The position numbers were made by a program, and so were the translations under genes. The notes under the pieces were generated by a model. The model worked only from the letters and a program-made list of their open reading frames with translations, was not told the origin of the DNA and made no database searches. This document shows positions 1-9,191 of a stretch of 64,000 nucleotides of DNA, one piece after another. How positions within the stretch are numbered: position 1 is the stretch's first letter; every line of letters starts with the position of its first letter. The stretch comes from Ktedonobacteraceae bacterium (GTDB lineage: Bacteria; Chloroflexota; Ktedonobacteria; Ktedonobacterales; Ktedonobacteraceae): the NCBI GenBank assembly GCA_035653615.1, contig DASRBN010000044.1:1-64000 (forward strand). Direction: 5' to 3'.

Positions 1-31
1 ACCAGCCGCCTGGACGTGTACCGCCAATGAC

Positions 32-2880
32 GTTTCAATCCCCAACGGGCGTCTCAGGCCATTTAGCCGCGTGAATGGTGGGATGAGCGATTTGGCAAGT
101 CTAGTTTCAATCCCCAACGGGCGTCTCAGGCCATTTAGCCGCCGGAGTTCGCGCTTGCTAGCACGACCATGCTGATTGGTTTCAATCCCCAACGGGCGTC
201 TCAGGCCATTTAGCCGTGGGACGTTCTCGTTTCCGCTGCCGCCGTTGCCACGTTTCAATCCCCAACGGGCGTCTCAGGCCATTTAGCCGCGCCTACTCCT
301 ACACACACAGTAACTATTACAGCTGTTTCAATCCCCAACGGGCGTCTCAGGCCATTTAGCCGTTATGGGTACTATCGCACCAGTTGACGAATTGACTGTT
401 TCAATCCCCAACGGGCGTCTCAGGCCATTTAGCCGGTAAGGGATTTGCTCCAATATGGTCACTGGAGTTAGTTTCAATCCCCAACGGGCGTCTCAGGCCA
501 TTTAGCCAATCTGCTCCCACAATAGACGAGTTGAAATACTATTGTTTCAATCCCCAACGGGCGTCTCAGGCCATTTAGCCTGTAGGAAGCATCACCGAAT
601 GCCACGAAAGGTGATCGGTTTCAATCCCCAACGGGCGTCTCAGGCCATTTAGCCGTATCATACGGTCAAAACTTGCAAGGTATTGGTAAGTTTCAATCCC
701 CAACGGGCGTCTCAGGCCATTTAGCCAAGACGATCGCAACCCCAATTGCATCAACTCAAGTAGTTTCAATCCCCAACGGGCGTCTCAGGCCATTTAGCCC
801 CTCCGGCGCTGGCAACCGGTACCGCGCCTTGCGCAGCGTTTCAATCCCCAACGGGCGTCTCAGGCCATTTAGCCGCGGTTCCACGCTTGCTTCTGCAACT
901 GGAATACCACGTTTCAATCCCCAACGGGCGTCTCAGGCCATTTAGCCGGCTCGCTGTACCCTCATACCGATTTGCTATTTAGTAGTTTCAATCCCCAACG
1001 GGCGTCTCAGGCCATTTAGCCCTCAGGGTGGCACGACCACTGCCCCTGCCAATGGAGGGTTTCAATCCCCAACGGGCGTCTCAGGCCATTTAGCCCACGA
1101 ACTGACCCATCAGTACAGGAGCAATAATGCTGTTTCAATCCCCAACGGGCGTCTCAGGCCATTTAGCCACAGGTGACTTTGTGGGTGGATTTTTGGACAT
1201 GCGCGTTTCAATCCCCAACGGGCGTCTCAGGCCATTTAGCCTGTGCAGTATGGACATGGCACATCACCGGTTCCATTGTTTCAATCCCCAACGGGCGTCT
1301 CAGGCCATTTAGCCCCGGGTGAGGCAGACTTTACCCTAAAGGTGGAAGTGTTGGTTTCAATCCCCAACGGGCGTCTCAGGCCATTTAGCCCGAATCAAAT
1401 GCTTGACCTCTAAGAAGGCGTACATGGGTTTCAATCCCCAACGGGCGTCTCAGGCCATTTAGCCCCGGGTTGCGTGGCCTGCTTGCAACTGTAAACTTTG
1501 GTTTCAATCCCCAACGGGCGTCTCAGGCCATTTAGCCTGTTCAGCCACCATACTGCGACACGTTTTTTCACATCGTTTCAATCCCCAACGGGCGTCTCAG
1601 GCCATTTAGCCCACGCCATCTGCGGACGAGCGTCCACTCACTGGGATGTTTCAATCCCCAACGGGCGTCTCAGGCCATTTAGCCGATGGAATTCCTTACA
1701 TGGCATCACACGCACTATACGTTTCAATCCCCAACGGGCGTCTCAGGCCATTTAGCCGCCGCGGCCTCGCCTATGAGTCCGGCGCCGACTTTTCCGTTTC
1801 AATCCCCAACGGGCGTCTCAGGCCATTTAGCCATGGATGGGTAATCCCCACCATCTCCAACGGTCACAGTTTCAATCCCCAACGGGCGTCTCAGGCCATT
1901 TAGCCCATGAGTTGTGAGCCACCGACGTTAAACGGCTCATCCAGTTTCAATCCCCAACGGGCGTCTCAGGCCATTTAGCCACCGTTGTCGGTGTGGAATT
2001 ATCACGCCACGGCTGACAGTTTCAATCCCCAACGGGCGTCTCAGGCCATTTAGCCGTTTCTGGCAGTTTATGCTGCATCCCAGGTCGATGATTGTTTCAA
2101 TCCCCAACGGGCGTCTCAGGCCATTTAGCCCTGGAGAGATTTTCGCCTGCACTGCAAAGCACTGCTGGTTTCAATCCCCAACGGGCGTCTCAGGCCATTT
2201 AGCCGGGGGGACTGCTGTGTAGTGAGTGGCCTCCCTCTCATCGGTTTCAATCCCCAACGGGCGTCTCAGGCCATTTAGCCCCCCGACTTGAAGAACGTGG
2301 AGCGCATCCTGGAGTTCGGTTTCAATCCCCAACGGGCGTCTCAGGCCATTTAGCCCAATTGCCAGGTATGCTGTAAGGACAGCTTCAACTGAGTTTCAAT
2401 CCCCAACGGGCGTCTCAGGCCATTTAGCCGGCGTCTAAACCAGGGTAACATAGATATCCCCTCCAAATGTGTTTCAATCCCCAACGGGCGTCTCAGGCCA
2501 TTTAGCCTTTGGATTACTAGTCTCCTGCGGAATCCCTGCTTGTGTTTCAATCCCCAACGGGCGTCTCAGGCCATTTAGCCTCTCATGACTTCTCCCCATT
2601 CCTCGTAAGAAATCCAGGGTTTCAATCCCCAACGGGCGTCTCAGGCCATTTAGCCCCAATAGTTGCAAAAGCGCCAAAGCGTAAGAGAGGGAGGTTTCAA
2701 TCCCCAACGGGCGTCTCAGGCCATTTAGCCCCAGGATTTGAACCAGGCTCAGCTCGAGCTGGTGATCGTTTCAATCCCCAACGGGCGTCTCAGGCCATTT
2801 AGCCTGAAGTTGGAGGGGTTGTAAAATGCGGGCATCTCTGCTAGTTTCAATCCCCAACGGGCGTCTCAGGCCATTTAGCC
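32..2880 (-). CRISPR. CRISPR array, 39 repeats of 37 bp, open at left edge
   Basis: Thirty-nine 37-bp direct repeats start at 32, 104, 179, 252 and so on to 2844, with 38 unique spacers of 35-41 bp. On the plus strand each repeat begins GTTTCAATCC and ends TTTAGCC; I saw no variant by eye. Read on the minus strand the repeat ends ATTGAAAC, the usual 3' end that becomes the 8-nt crRNA 5' tag in type III and many type I systems, so transcription runs right to left. The cas genes on the right are on the same strand, and the leader lies at 2881-3065. Bases 1-31 are 31 nt of non-repeat sequence directly before the first repeat, which fits a truncated spacer, so the array continues outside the window and its trailer end is not visible. 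Newest spacers are expected at the right end. Confidence 0.98.
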
Positions 2881-3065
2881 CGCTACCCCCGTAGTATAGC
2901 ATAGGAAGCCAATTTATGCAAGGGTTTGCGAGGCACTCGTTTTTTGGGCTATTTTTGGGGTCAAAAAAGAGGGCATTTTGGGCGCATTTTGCTCTAAAGC
3001 CGCTCCTGGCGTGCTGCGAGGGATCGAGCTTGGAGATTCCGTCACTGCGACCCTCGCGGCAGAGC
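2881..3065 (-). promoter_or_regulatory. CRISPR leader with promoter at the repeat junction
   Basis: This is the non-coding stretch between the array and cas2. On the minus strand it carries TTGCAT (2921-2916), a 17-bp spacer, then TATACT (2898-2893), a good sigma-70-like promoter. The predicted start (about 2886) is only some 6 nt before the first repeat. The rest is rich in T/A runs, as leaders often are. The orientation agrees with the repeat's ATTGAAAC end. That this drives pre-crRNA synthesis is inference. Confidence 0.7.
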
Positions 3066-3371
3066 TTATACAATAAAAAGGATGTCGTCCTTCGGCGGGG
3101 GATCACCGATGGTTTCTACTTTCGCGACACAGTTCGCGCAGAGGGGATAAAATCGCACGCTGTCCTGCGTATCGACGAGGTATTCATCTAACTTCGCTTG
3201 CAAGAGGATCATGTCTCTCCTGCTGAGAAAGCATTCAAATAACGAGTACTGCGTCCATTTGCCAAATCCGGTCAGAATCTGGTGTATCTTGGTGCGCCTG
3301 CGATCATCGGGAATATCATAGGCCACCACGTAGCACATCGTCTGCATGCTGCTGCGACTCCTGCTAGCCAT
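3066..3371 (-). CDS. cas2: CRISPR-associated endoribonuclease-fold protein Cas2
   Basis: 101 aa. It forms the bridging dimer of the Cas1-Cas2 spacer-integration complex. The N-terminal beta strand followed by YDIPDD (Asp19) is the Cas2 signature, followed by RRRTKIHQIL and the usual ferredoxin-like continuation; length is normal for Cas2. The ATG at 3371 is preceded by AGGAGAGG, and the gene starts 9 bp after cas1 ends, so it is the last gene of a cas4-cas1-cas2 unit that points toward the array leader. An internal Met9 is a possible alternative start. Identification is firm. Confidence 0.95.
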   Translation of the reverse strand: MASRSRSSMQTMCYVVAYDIPDDRRRTKIHQILTGFGKWTQYSLFECFLSRRDMILLQAKLDEYLVDTQDSVRFYPLCANCVAKVETIGDPPPKDDILFIV

Positions 3372-3380
3372 TGTCCTCTC

Positions 3381-4478
3381 CTATCGAATGCGCAGCGGTG
3401 GATACTCATCAATCTCGCCGGTCAGGTATTTCCCTAAGAGCCTGGCCTGGAGTTCAATGCAGCGCCGGTAGGTGGTTCTGTAGCCGAATAATGGATGCTG
3501 CACTTCTTCGTTCAGGCGTTCTTCCAATTTCGTGAAGAATACTTTGCGCTTCTCCTGCTTGAGATTGTATGCGCCTAACTCTACGACAAAATCATTCGGA
3601 CTCATCATGCGATGATTCAGCATGTTCAGCACCATCGAATCCACGATAACGGGCCGGAATTCTTCCAGAATATCGAGTGCCAGGGCTGGACGACCGTAAA
3701 AGGAACTGTGCAGGTAGCCCACATAGTGGTCGAACCCTACCAGCTGTACCGCGCTGGCAACTTTGCTGGTCAGCAGTGAGTAGCCAAAGCTGAGCAGCGC
3801 GTTCACCGGGTCGGTCGGCGGTCGCTTGACACGCCCTGGAAATGGCCATTGCCTGGGGTCGGAGAACAATTTGCCGAAACAGCTAAAGTAGGCCGCGCTG
3901 CCCGCACCCTCCATCCCCAGAATCGCTTCCAGGGGCGTACCTTCTATCCGGTTATCTCCCGTCGCCAATCGCTGTGGGACGTGTACCGCGTCTAATCGCA
4001 GCGCTGCCAGTTGCTGTAGCAGTGAGGTGATCTGTTCAATGGCCTGCCTCATCTCGGCATCGGATTGACGGCGCTGGTACCGTTGCAACATGGTGCGTTG
4101 ATTCATGAGCTTACCCATCACGAAGCGCCGCGCCAGTTCGCAGCGTTTGCCCATATCCAGGTGCGCGCGATACTGTGCCATGCGCAGGATGGCATTCCTG
4201 GAGAACGCGGGCGAGAGGCGACCCTTGAACTGTCCAAAATGGCTCATGAAGGTGATCTCGATGTCGCGCTCGAGCAACAGGCGCAGGGCCGAGGCCGTCA
4301 TTGTTACCTCGCCCATCACCACCACTTCGTCTATTTTGATCAGCGGCACGCGCTCCTTGCGAGCCGGGACGGCCGCCGCGCCATCCTTCGCGCGCCTTTC
4401 GGGAATTTGCACCAGCAGGCTGTCTTCGCCGTCGCGCCGTACCAGCGCATAGTCTTCGGTCAGATACAATGTTGGCAT
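3381..4478 (-). CDS. cas1: CRISPR integrase Cas1
   Basis: 365 aa from the ATG at 4478, chosen because AAAGGAG lies 7 nt upstream; the open frame extends to 4568 but has no ribosome site there. Cas1 integrates spacers into the leader-proximal repeat with Cas2. The N-terminal beta domain (about 1-85) is followed by the helical catalytic domain with the metal-ligand set Glu190 (in GMEGAGSA), His257 (in GYLHSSFYG) and Asp269/Glu272 (in LALDILEEFRP). It has no fused RT or Cas6 domain, unlike many RT-Cas1 proteins, but a separate RT gene lies two genes upstream. It starts 23 bp after cas4 and is followed by cas2. Confidence 0.97.
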   Translation of the reverse strand: MPTLYLTEDYALVRRDGEDSLLVQIPERRAKDGAAAVPARKERVPLIKIDEVVVMGEVTMTASALRLLLERDIEITFMSHFGQFKGRLSPAFSRNAILRMAQYRAHLDMGKRCELARRFVMGKLMNQRTMLQRYQRRQSDAEMRQAIEQITSLLQQLAALRLDAVHVPQRLATGDNRIEGTPLEAILGMEGAGSAAYFSCFGKLFSDPRQWPFPGRVKRPPTDPVNALLSFGYSLLTSKVASAVQLVGFDHYVGYLHSSFYGRPALALDILEEFRPVIVDSMVLNMLNHRMMSPNDFVVELGAYNLKQEKRKVFFTKLEERLNEEVQHPLFGYRTTYRRCIELQARLLGKYLTGEIDEYPPLRIR

Positions 4479-4501
4479 GTCTATGCTCCTTTCAACCAGA
4501 C

Positions 4502-5119
4502 CTACGTAAGCTTTTTCGCTTGCAGCATTCGCACTTCCTCCGGCATACAGAGCGGCAGCAGGCTGCATTTGGGGCAGCGTGCCGCCAGTTGACCTGTAAG
4601 CGGCGGTGGCGGAGTCTCAAGCGCCGCTATTTTCAATGCCTGGACGATGGCGGCCCGCGTCCTGGCGCGCAGTTCCTGTGTGAAACGTACCTGCACGCGC
4701 CTGCGCGAGCCAACGTAGTAGATGTAGCCATAGGGGATGAGCGGCTGGCCGGGACGACGCTCTTCCAGACACAATGCTTGCGCGCACAGTTGAATGGAAT
4801 GATTGAGCCAGTCGCCCTGCTGCCCGTGCTTGTATTCCACCGGTACAGGCACGCCTGCCCGCTCCTCGATCACATCGGCAAAACCCGTCAGGCGCAACGC
4901 CTCGGAATACAGGTAGAGGCGCGTGATCTGCATCTCCCCCTCCGCCGTCGTATGTGTCCCTTCCTGGTGGACACGCTCGTGTTCCAGCGTCCCCTCCAGC
5001 ACGTATTCATTGACCAGCATCTCCCCCTGCACGAACTGGTAGTAAAACTTGCGCGGGCAGTATTCCAGCGCGTTGAGCGAGGAGATGGGGATCATCTCCG
5101 TCTGTGGTATAGTTGCCAT
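4502..5119 (-). CDS. cas4: CRISPR-associated exonuclease Cas4
   Basis: 205 aa RecB-family nuclease that trims prespacers and helps choose PAM and orientation during adaptation. Seen in the sequence: Cys21 near the N-terminus and a C-terminal CPKC...C cluster (Cys182, Cys185, Cys191) for the 4Fe-4S centre; GFADVIEE (Asp82) and VEYKHG (Glu95, Lys97) for the PD-(D/E)xK core. It lies immediately upstream of cas1 in the same direction. Cas4 is unusual in many type III loci, so the adaptation module may have been shared with or taken from a type I system; that is inference. Confidence 0.95.
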   Translation of the reverse strand: MATIPQTEMIPISSLNALEYCPRKFYYQFVQGEMLVNEYVLEGTLEHERVHQEGTHTTAEGEMQITRLYLYSEALRLTGFADVIEERAGVPVPVEYKHGQQGDWLNHSIQLCAQALCLEERRPGQPLIPYGYIYYVGSRRRVQVRFTQELRARTRAAIVQALKIAALETPPPPLTGQLAARCPKCSLLPLCMPEEVRMLQAKKLT

Positions 5120-5330
5120 GGCTTATTGTATTTCCTCTTGATCTTTTCGGGTTTCCTAGTATACTTGTCTTGTACCGGTGTGGCAGGAGCAAGACCTTTT
5201 CTCCATCTCCCGTCTGGGATTGAAATTATACTCCATCACTTGTGAACTGTTGCCGGTAATTTGGCAGGGACGCGGGGCCGATACATCGGCCCCTCCAACC
5301 ATTACTCACAGCCTTTTCCAAACCAAACTG
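5120..5330 (-). other. Gap between RT and cas4
   Basis: 211 bp without a gene. It carries a short palindromic dispersed-repeat piece at 5272-5295 (GGGCCGATACATCGGCCC core) and, at 5212-5226, TGGGATTGAAAT, which resembles the end of the CRISPR repeat over about 11 bases; I regard that as weak. I looked for a group II intron domain V hairpin (GAGC...GUUC type) downstream of the RT stop and did not see one. Confidence 0.5.
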
Positions 5331-6842
5331 CTACCCTTTCAAAATGCTCTTTTGCCGGTACGCGCGTAGTTGAATGCCGTTGGTGGTCGCGAAAACCCTC
5401 CGATTGTTTCCGGCGCGCTGCCAGTAACGATTGAGCAACCAGTCGCGCCCCTTGCCTGGGTGCCGCCGACCCGCCCAATCGAGGAGCCGCTGCTCCAGCA
5501 GATCATCGTAGCGGTTCAGCGTTGCCGCCGGAACGATACCGTTGTAGTAGTTCGCCCAGCCCATAATCATGGGATTGAGTTCCTCAATCACCTGCGCCTG
5601 CGGAGCCTGCTGCAACTGCCGTAACTTTTGCTCGATGGCCGCCAGGTGCCGATTGCTCGCCTCCTGGCCGGGGGCCACGATGGTCTTCAATCCCGTTGGG
5701 CGCAGCGGCGACGTGAGCCGCTGCATAAGGGATGTGAATCCAGACATGCTTGCCTGCGCCGGTGCCCGTCCCTGCCCGCTCCTGCCTGGAGAAGGTTGCT
5801 CTCTCGACTCCTGATGAATGTGAAAGCCCAGGAAATCGAAGCCGACCTGGCCTGAATAGGGCATCAGCGTATGCGCGATGCGTGTTTTGCCGGGATGCAG
5901 GTGCAATCCCATCGTTGCCAGCCACTGCCGGACTCGTTTGGCCGCCTGTTGCAGTTCCTTGAGGTCGGTATGCAAAATCACGAAGTCGTCGGCATAGCGT
6001 ATCAGCAACGGCCGCTCCTTTGCCTGATCTCTGGCGGTACTGCCAGCTGCTATGGCCTCCATTCCATGCAGCGCCACATTCATCAATAAAGGCGAAAGCA
6101 CGCCTCCCTGGGCAATGCCCGTTTCGACGGCATAGTAGGTGTGGTCGTCGATCACCCCCGCCTTGAGCCAGGCCTGAATGGTCTCGCGCAGCGCAGGATA
6201 GGTTTGCAGCTTGTCCAGCACCATCGCCTGGTTGACATGATCAAATGCCCCCTCGATATCAGCATCGAACACATAGGTAGGCTGGCGTTCAATCGCGACC
6301 AGAATGGCCGCGATCGCATCATGCCCACTGCGACCGGGACGAAAACCGAAGCTATGTGGCTCAAACTGCGCCTCCCACTCCGGTTCAAGCGCCAGTTTCA
6401 CCAGCGCCTGCTTGCAGCGGTCGATCATCGGCAGGATGGCCACCGGGCGCTGTTCCGTCGTACCCGGCTTGGGAATCCATACTCGCCGCACCGGTCGCGG
6501 CACCTGTTGTCGCCAGTTCCGCGGATGAATCGTCGCCGCCATCGCCAGCCGCTCCTCGGCACTCAGCGATTTAACGCCATCGACGCCCGGCGTATGCCTG
6601 CCCGAATTCTCCTCCGCCGCGCGGCGCACCGCCAGTAGCCGGGCCGCCTCGGACTCCATCAATCGCTGCTGCAAGGAATGTACCGCCTGCTTATCCCCGC
6701 GCTGGCATGCCTGTGAAATCTGCATCTGCATGCGCACCACCTGCTGCTCCAACGATTTCCACGGCACGCCATTGCGTGCTGAATTCGCCGGAGCAGCCGC
6801 CTGTTGCACGCGCGCGTTTCCCGATAGTTTCTTATCTTTCAT
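5331..6842 (-). CDS. Group II intron-like reverse transcriptase in a cas operon
   Basis: 503 aa. The reverse transcriptase domain (about 85-345) has an N-terminal RVT_N-like helical part, FDADIEGAFD (Asp193 and Asp195), QGGVLSPLL (245-253) and the catalytic YADD at 283-286. A maturase-like X/thumb region follows with LNPMIMGWANYY at 422-433. There is no HNH endonuclease domain and no Cas1 or Cas6 fusion. It sits in the same direction as cas4-cas1-cas2, 211 bp upstream, so it most likely supplies cDNA for spacer acquisition from RNA, as known for RT-associated type III systems. It could instead be the coding part of a mobile group II intron, but no intron RNA ends are visible. The ATG at 6842 directly abuts AGGAG, which is unusually close. 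Confidence 0.9.
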   Translation of the reverse strand: MKDKKLSGNARVQQAAAPANSARNGVPWKSLEQQVVRMQMQISQACQRGDKQAVHSLQQRLMESEAARLLAVRRAAEENSGRHTPGVDGVKSLSAEERLAMAATIHPRNWRQQVPRPVRRVWIPKPGTTEQRPVAILPMIDRCKQALVKLALEPEWEAQFEPHSFGFRPGRSGHDAIAAILVAIERQPTYVFDADIEGAFDHVNQAMVLDKLQTYPALRETIQAWLKAGVIDDHTYYAVETGIAQGGVLSPLLMNVALHGMEAIAAGSTARDQAKERPLLIRYADDFVILHTDLKELQQAAKRVRQWLATMGLHLHPGKTRIAHTLMPYSGQVGFDFLGFHIHQESREQPSPGRSGQGRAPAQASMSGFTSLMQRLTSPLRPTGLKTIVAPGQEASNRHLAAIEQKLRQLQQAPQAQVIEELNPMIMGWANYYNGIVPAATLNRYDDLLEQRLLDWAGRRHPGKGRDWLLNRYWQRAGNNRRVFATTNGIQLRAYRQKSILKG

Positions 6843-7165
6843 CTCCTATGTCCGATTCACTTTCAATACAAACGCGACAAAGGGCCGATAAATCGGCGGT
6901 GCCCACGATAAATCGGGGCCTACGGCCATCACCCGGTCACCCATTTGCCCCGTTGCCACCCTGTGACGATGAAGCGGCACCCCGGCGGTGCCGTAGGGGC
7001 CGATTCATCGCGCCCAGCGCCGATTCATCGGCCCTACGTGGGAAACCGACCACTGCTGGATTGCTTCGTCAATGCCTACCATCCTGTTCCTGGAACAGGG
7101 TCTATTTGCCGGACGATTGCCCCACCCTGGGCGCGATAAATCTGGCCTCTACATCCTCGCCCCCA
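6843..7165. repeat. Intergenic gap with two type-B palindromic repeats
   Basis: 323 bp between RT and the JAB-E1 gene, both on the minus strand. It contains two dispersed repeat copies (6881-6925 and 6992-7039). Each is a pair of short dyads of the form GCCGATNNATCGGC, joined by a GC-rich linker such as CGCCCAGCGC and flanked by CCTACG or CGTAGG. No gene is seen in the gap. Confidence 0.8.
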
Positions 7166-8560
7166 TCACACATTGCACACAAAACACTGCTTGTTCCTCA
7201 TCCGCACGCTCTCTTTATCCTCGTAGATGCTCATCGCGCCGTTGTTTTCGTAGACCAGGATGGGTACATGCCTGTATACATCCGTGTACTGGTTGATCAA
7301 TACATCCACCAGCATCGTCGCCAGGTACGTGTTCAGCGTTTTAACGGCAGGCTCCTTGACATTCATGCCCGTCACATAGCCTCGTTTCACCAGCTCCTCG
7401 CGGATCATCTGATCAGGATGCTTCTCACTCGCGACCTTCGTCGGGTTGATACGGTGCAGGCATTGCAAGCACAGCCTGTCGCCCACCCTGGCCGTAATCA
7501 CTTCCCCACTCATATCCTCGATCTTGCCATCCTTCACCGTGATGTTAACCCCTACAGAGAGCAGCGGCACAAAGTATTCGATGGAGAGTTCCTGCGCGCG
7601 CAACCGGCTGGAATGGTTATCAGTCGCCACAATGATCCAATCGGAGAGCGCCAGCACGCTCTCGATCTCCTGGTCATGCACATCCTTCCTGTAGGCCTGT
7701 ACGGTGGCCTTGGGATTAATGCGGGTGAGATGCCGCTTGACCACGTCCACCTTGGGCAGCTTCCTCTGAGCATCCTCGTAGTACGCGCCCACGACGCGGT
7801 TCAGGTTCGACATCTCCAGCACATCGGGGTCAATGAGATTGATCTCGTGAAAGCCCATATGAATGAGATGTTCGGCGATGATGGAACCTAATCCGCCGAC
7901 GCCCACAATTGAGATGACCTGGTCATGCATGATCGTTCGCATCACGTCCAGGCCCAGCACCGCCGCGCCGCGATTGAAAAAGCCCTCGGTAGCCGTCACC
8001 GCCGTCTTTTCGTATTGATCATCCGCGTATTCGCGAAAGTCGGCGCTCGCGATACGCTCCCGACTCGTCTGCGTCTTCAGTTGCGCGGTTTTGGGAATGA
8101 TGGAGCCACCGTTGAGCGTCCAGACGCGCGCAGAGTAGCGGCTCTGCGAGAAAACGATGCTGGCGTAGTGAATACCGGCAAATGTCTCGTGCAAAAACTG
8201 GAAGAAGGTCTGCTCGTCGCCATCATCTGTGGCCGAGAACGCGACCCGCCCCTGCGAGAAGGGGTGTGTATGCACATCGATAATCGTATCGACATCGTAG
8301 CGCCTGGTCATCTCGGCCAGCGCCGCGTGGACGAAATCCTTTTTGATGCGCAAGAAGGCCACATTCTGCGTATTGTAATCCGCCTGCGAGGGATATAGCT
8401 GATCGATAACGTTGATGATCATACAGCCATTGACCCGGCGCGTCTTCCCCAGCAAAATCGCAAAATGCTCCTTCGAAAGATCCTCCAGTAGCGTCTCTCG
8501 CAACTGCTCAAGATCGCCATTTTTAAACTTGATCTGATAACGCGATTGTGTAGTATGCAT
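7166..8560 (-). CDS. JAB deubiquitinase-like / E1 (ThiF-like) fusion protein
   Basis: 464 aa from the ATG at 8560 (AAAGGA 7 nt upstream; the longer open frame to 8686 reads through a dispersed repeat). The N-terminal JAB/MPN metalloprotease domain (about 20-160) has Glu31, then H97-T-H99-P, Ser109 and Asp112, the zinc-ligand pattern with a slightly long loop between His and Ser. The C-terminal E1-like adenylation domain (about 205-464) has GVGGLGS at 220-226, LIDPDVLEMSNLNR with Arg255, VATDN and two zinc-knuckle pairs, CLQC (364-367) and CFVC (459-462). Members of this kind activate a ubiquitin-like protein and cleave its C-terminus or conjugates. No Cys lies between the two knuckle pairs, where a catalytic E1 Cys would be expected. 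It follows the E2-like gene after a repeat-filled 631-bp gap. Confidence 0.9.
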   Translation of the reverse strand: MHTTQSRYQIKFKNGDLEQLRETLLEDLSKEHFAILLGKTRRVNGCMIINVIDQLYPSQADYNTQNVAFLRIKKDFVHAALAEMTRRYDVDTIIDVHTHPFSQGRVAFSATDDGDEQTFFQFLHETFAGIHYASIVFSQSRYSARVWTLNGGSIIPKTAQLKTQTSRERIASADFREYADDQYEKTAVTATEGFFNRGAAVLGLDVMRTIMHDQVISIVGVGGLGSIIAEHLIHMGFHEINLIDPDVLEMSNLNRVVGAYYEDAQRKLPKVDVVKRHLTRINPKATVQAYRKDVHDQEIESVLALSDWIIVATDNHSSRLRAQELSIEYFVPLLSVGVNITVKDGKIEDMSGEVITARVGDRLCLQCLHRINPTKVASEKHPDQMIREELVKRGYVTGMNVKEPAVKTLNTYLATMLVDVLINQYTDVYRHVPILVYENNGAMSIYEDKESVRMRNKQCFVCNV

Positions 8561-9191
8561 GAATGGTTCCTTTCGTAATATGGATAGGTTTTTTGCACCG
8601 CCCCTGGGCATGTCATTCTGAGCGTAGCGAAGAATCCCCCGGCTTTTTCGCCCCCCACTCTCGCCCGGTCTGCTTCCGAGAAACACCTGATTGGGTTTTT
8701 GGGAAGGTGAGGGTGAGGCTCTTACGACCGTTCATGGTGGAGTCGCTCTTCCTGGCACACAGCTGTGTACACGCCAGGGGCCAGGTTATGGGCATGCACA
8801 CATTGGTATGGTAATCCCGCCAGGGGGCCGATCAATCGGCGATGCCCGCGATAAATCGGGGCCTACGGCATCCCGCCGCGGCGAAGCCGCGTAGGGGCCG
8901 GGCAGTCCTGTCTGGGGGACAGGCATACCGTACCCATCGCCGATTTATCGGCCTCCACGTCCATCCCAGAGTATTTTGTCAAAAACCTTCATCGGGCCTG
9001 GCGCAATTACCCCGTTATTTTGTTCAAGCCCATCATCACGCCCTCTGATTGAGCCTGCTCGAATTCACATGCCTATCCTCACCATGGGGCACGATGATGC
9101 CTTTCAACAAACGATGGTGGTCAACCACGCCGGGCCGATGAATCGGCGCTGGGCGCGATCAATCGGCCCCTACGACCCTCCCCATACATCC
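8561..9191. repeat. 631-bp gap filled with dispersed repeats
   Basis: No gene is supported here. It holds one type-A repeat (8610-8640, GTCATTCTGAGCG then GCGAAGAATCC), type-B repeats at 8823-8868 and 9130-9174, and a half copy at 8938-8960. Plus-strand open frames across it are complements of genes or repeat read-through. The gap may separate the JAB-E1 gene from its upstream partners transcriptionally; no clear promoter was seen. Confidence 0.75.

Noticed and set aside
575-2802. Many short open frames across bases 575-2802 on both strands
   Set aside because: They are translations of the CRISPR repeat (for example FNPQRASQAI) and its complement, not genes.
5205-5230. CRISPR-repeat fragment near 5212
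   Set aside because: Only about 11 bases (TGGGATTGAAA) match the end of the repeat; too short to call.
5120-7165. Group II intron around the RT gene
   Set aside because: I looked for domain V/VI-like hairpins near both ends of the gene and saw none; the flanks are dispersed repeats.
6707-7891. 394-codon plus-strand open frame
   Set aside because: It is the complement of the RT start, a repeat gap and the JAB-E1 gene; it has no family features, while the minus-strand genes do.
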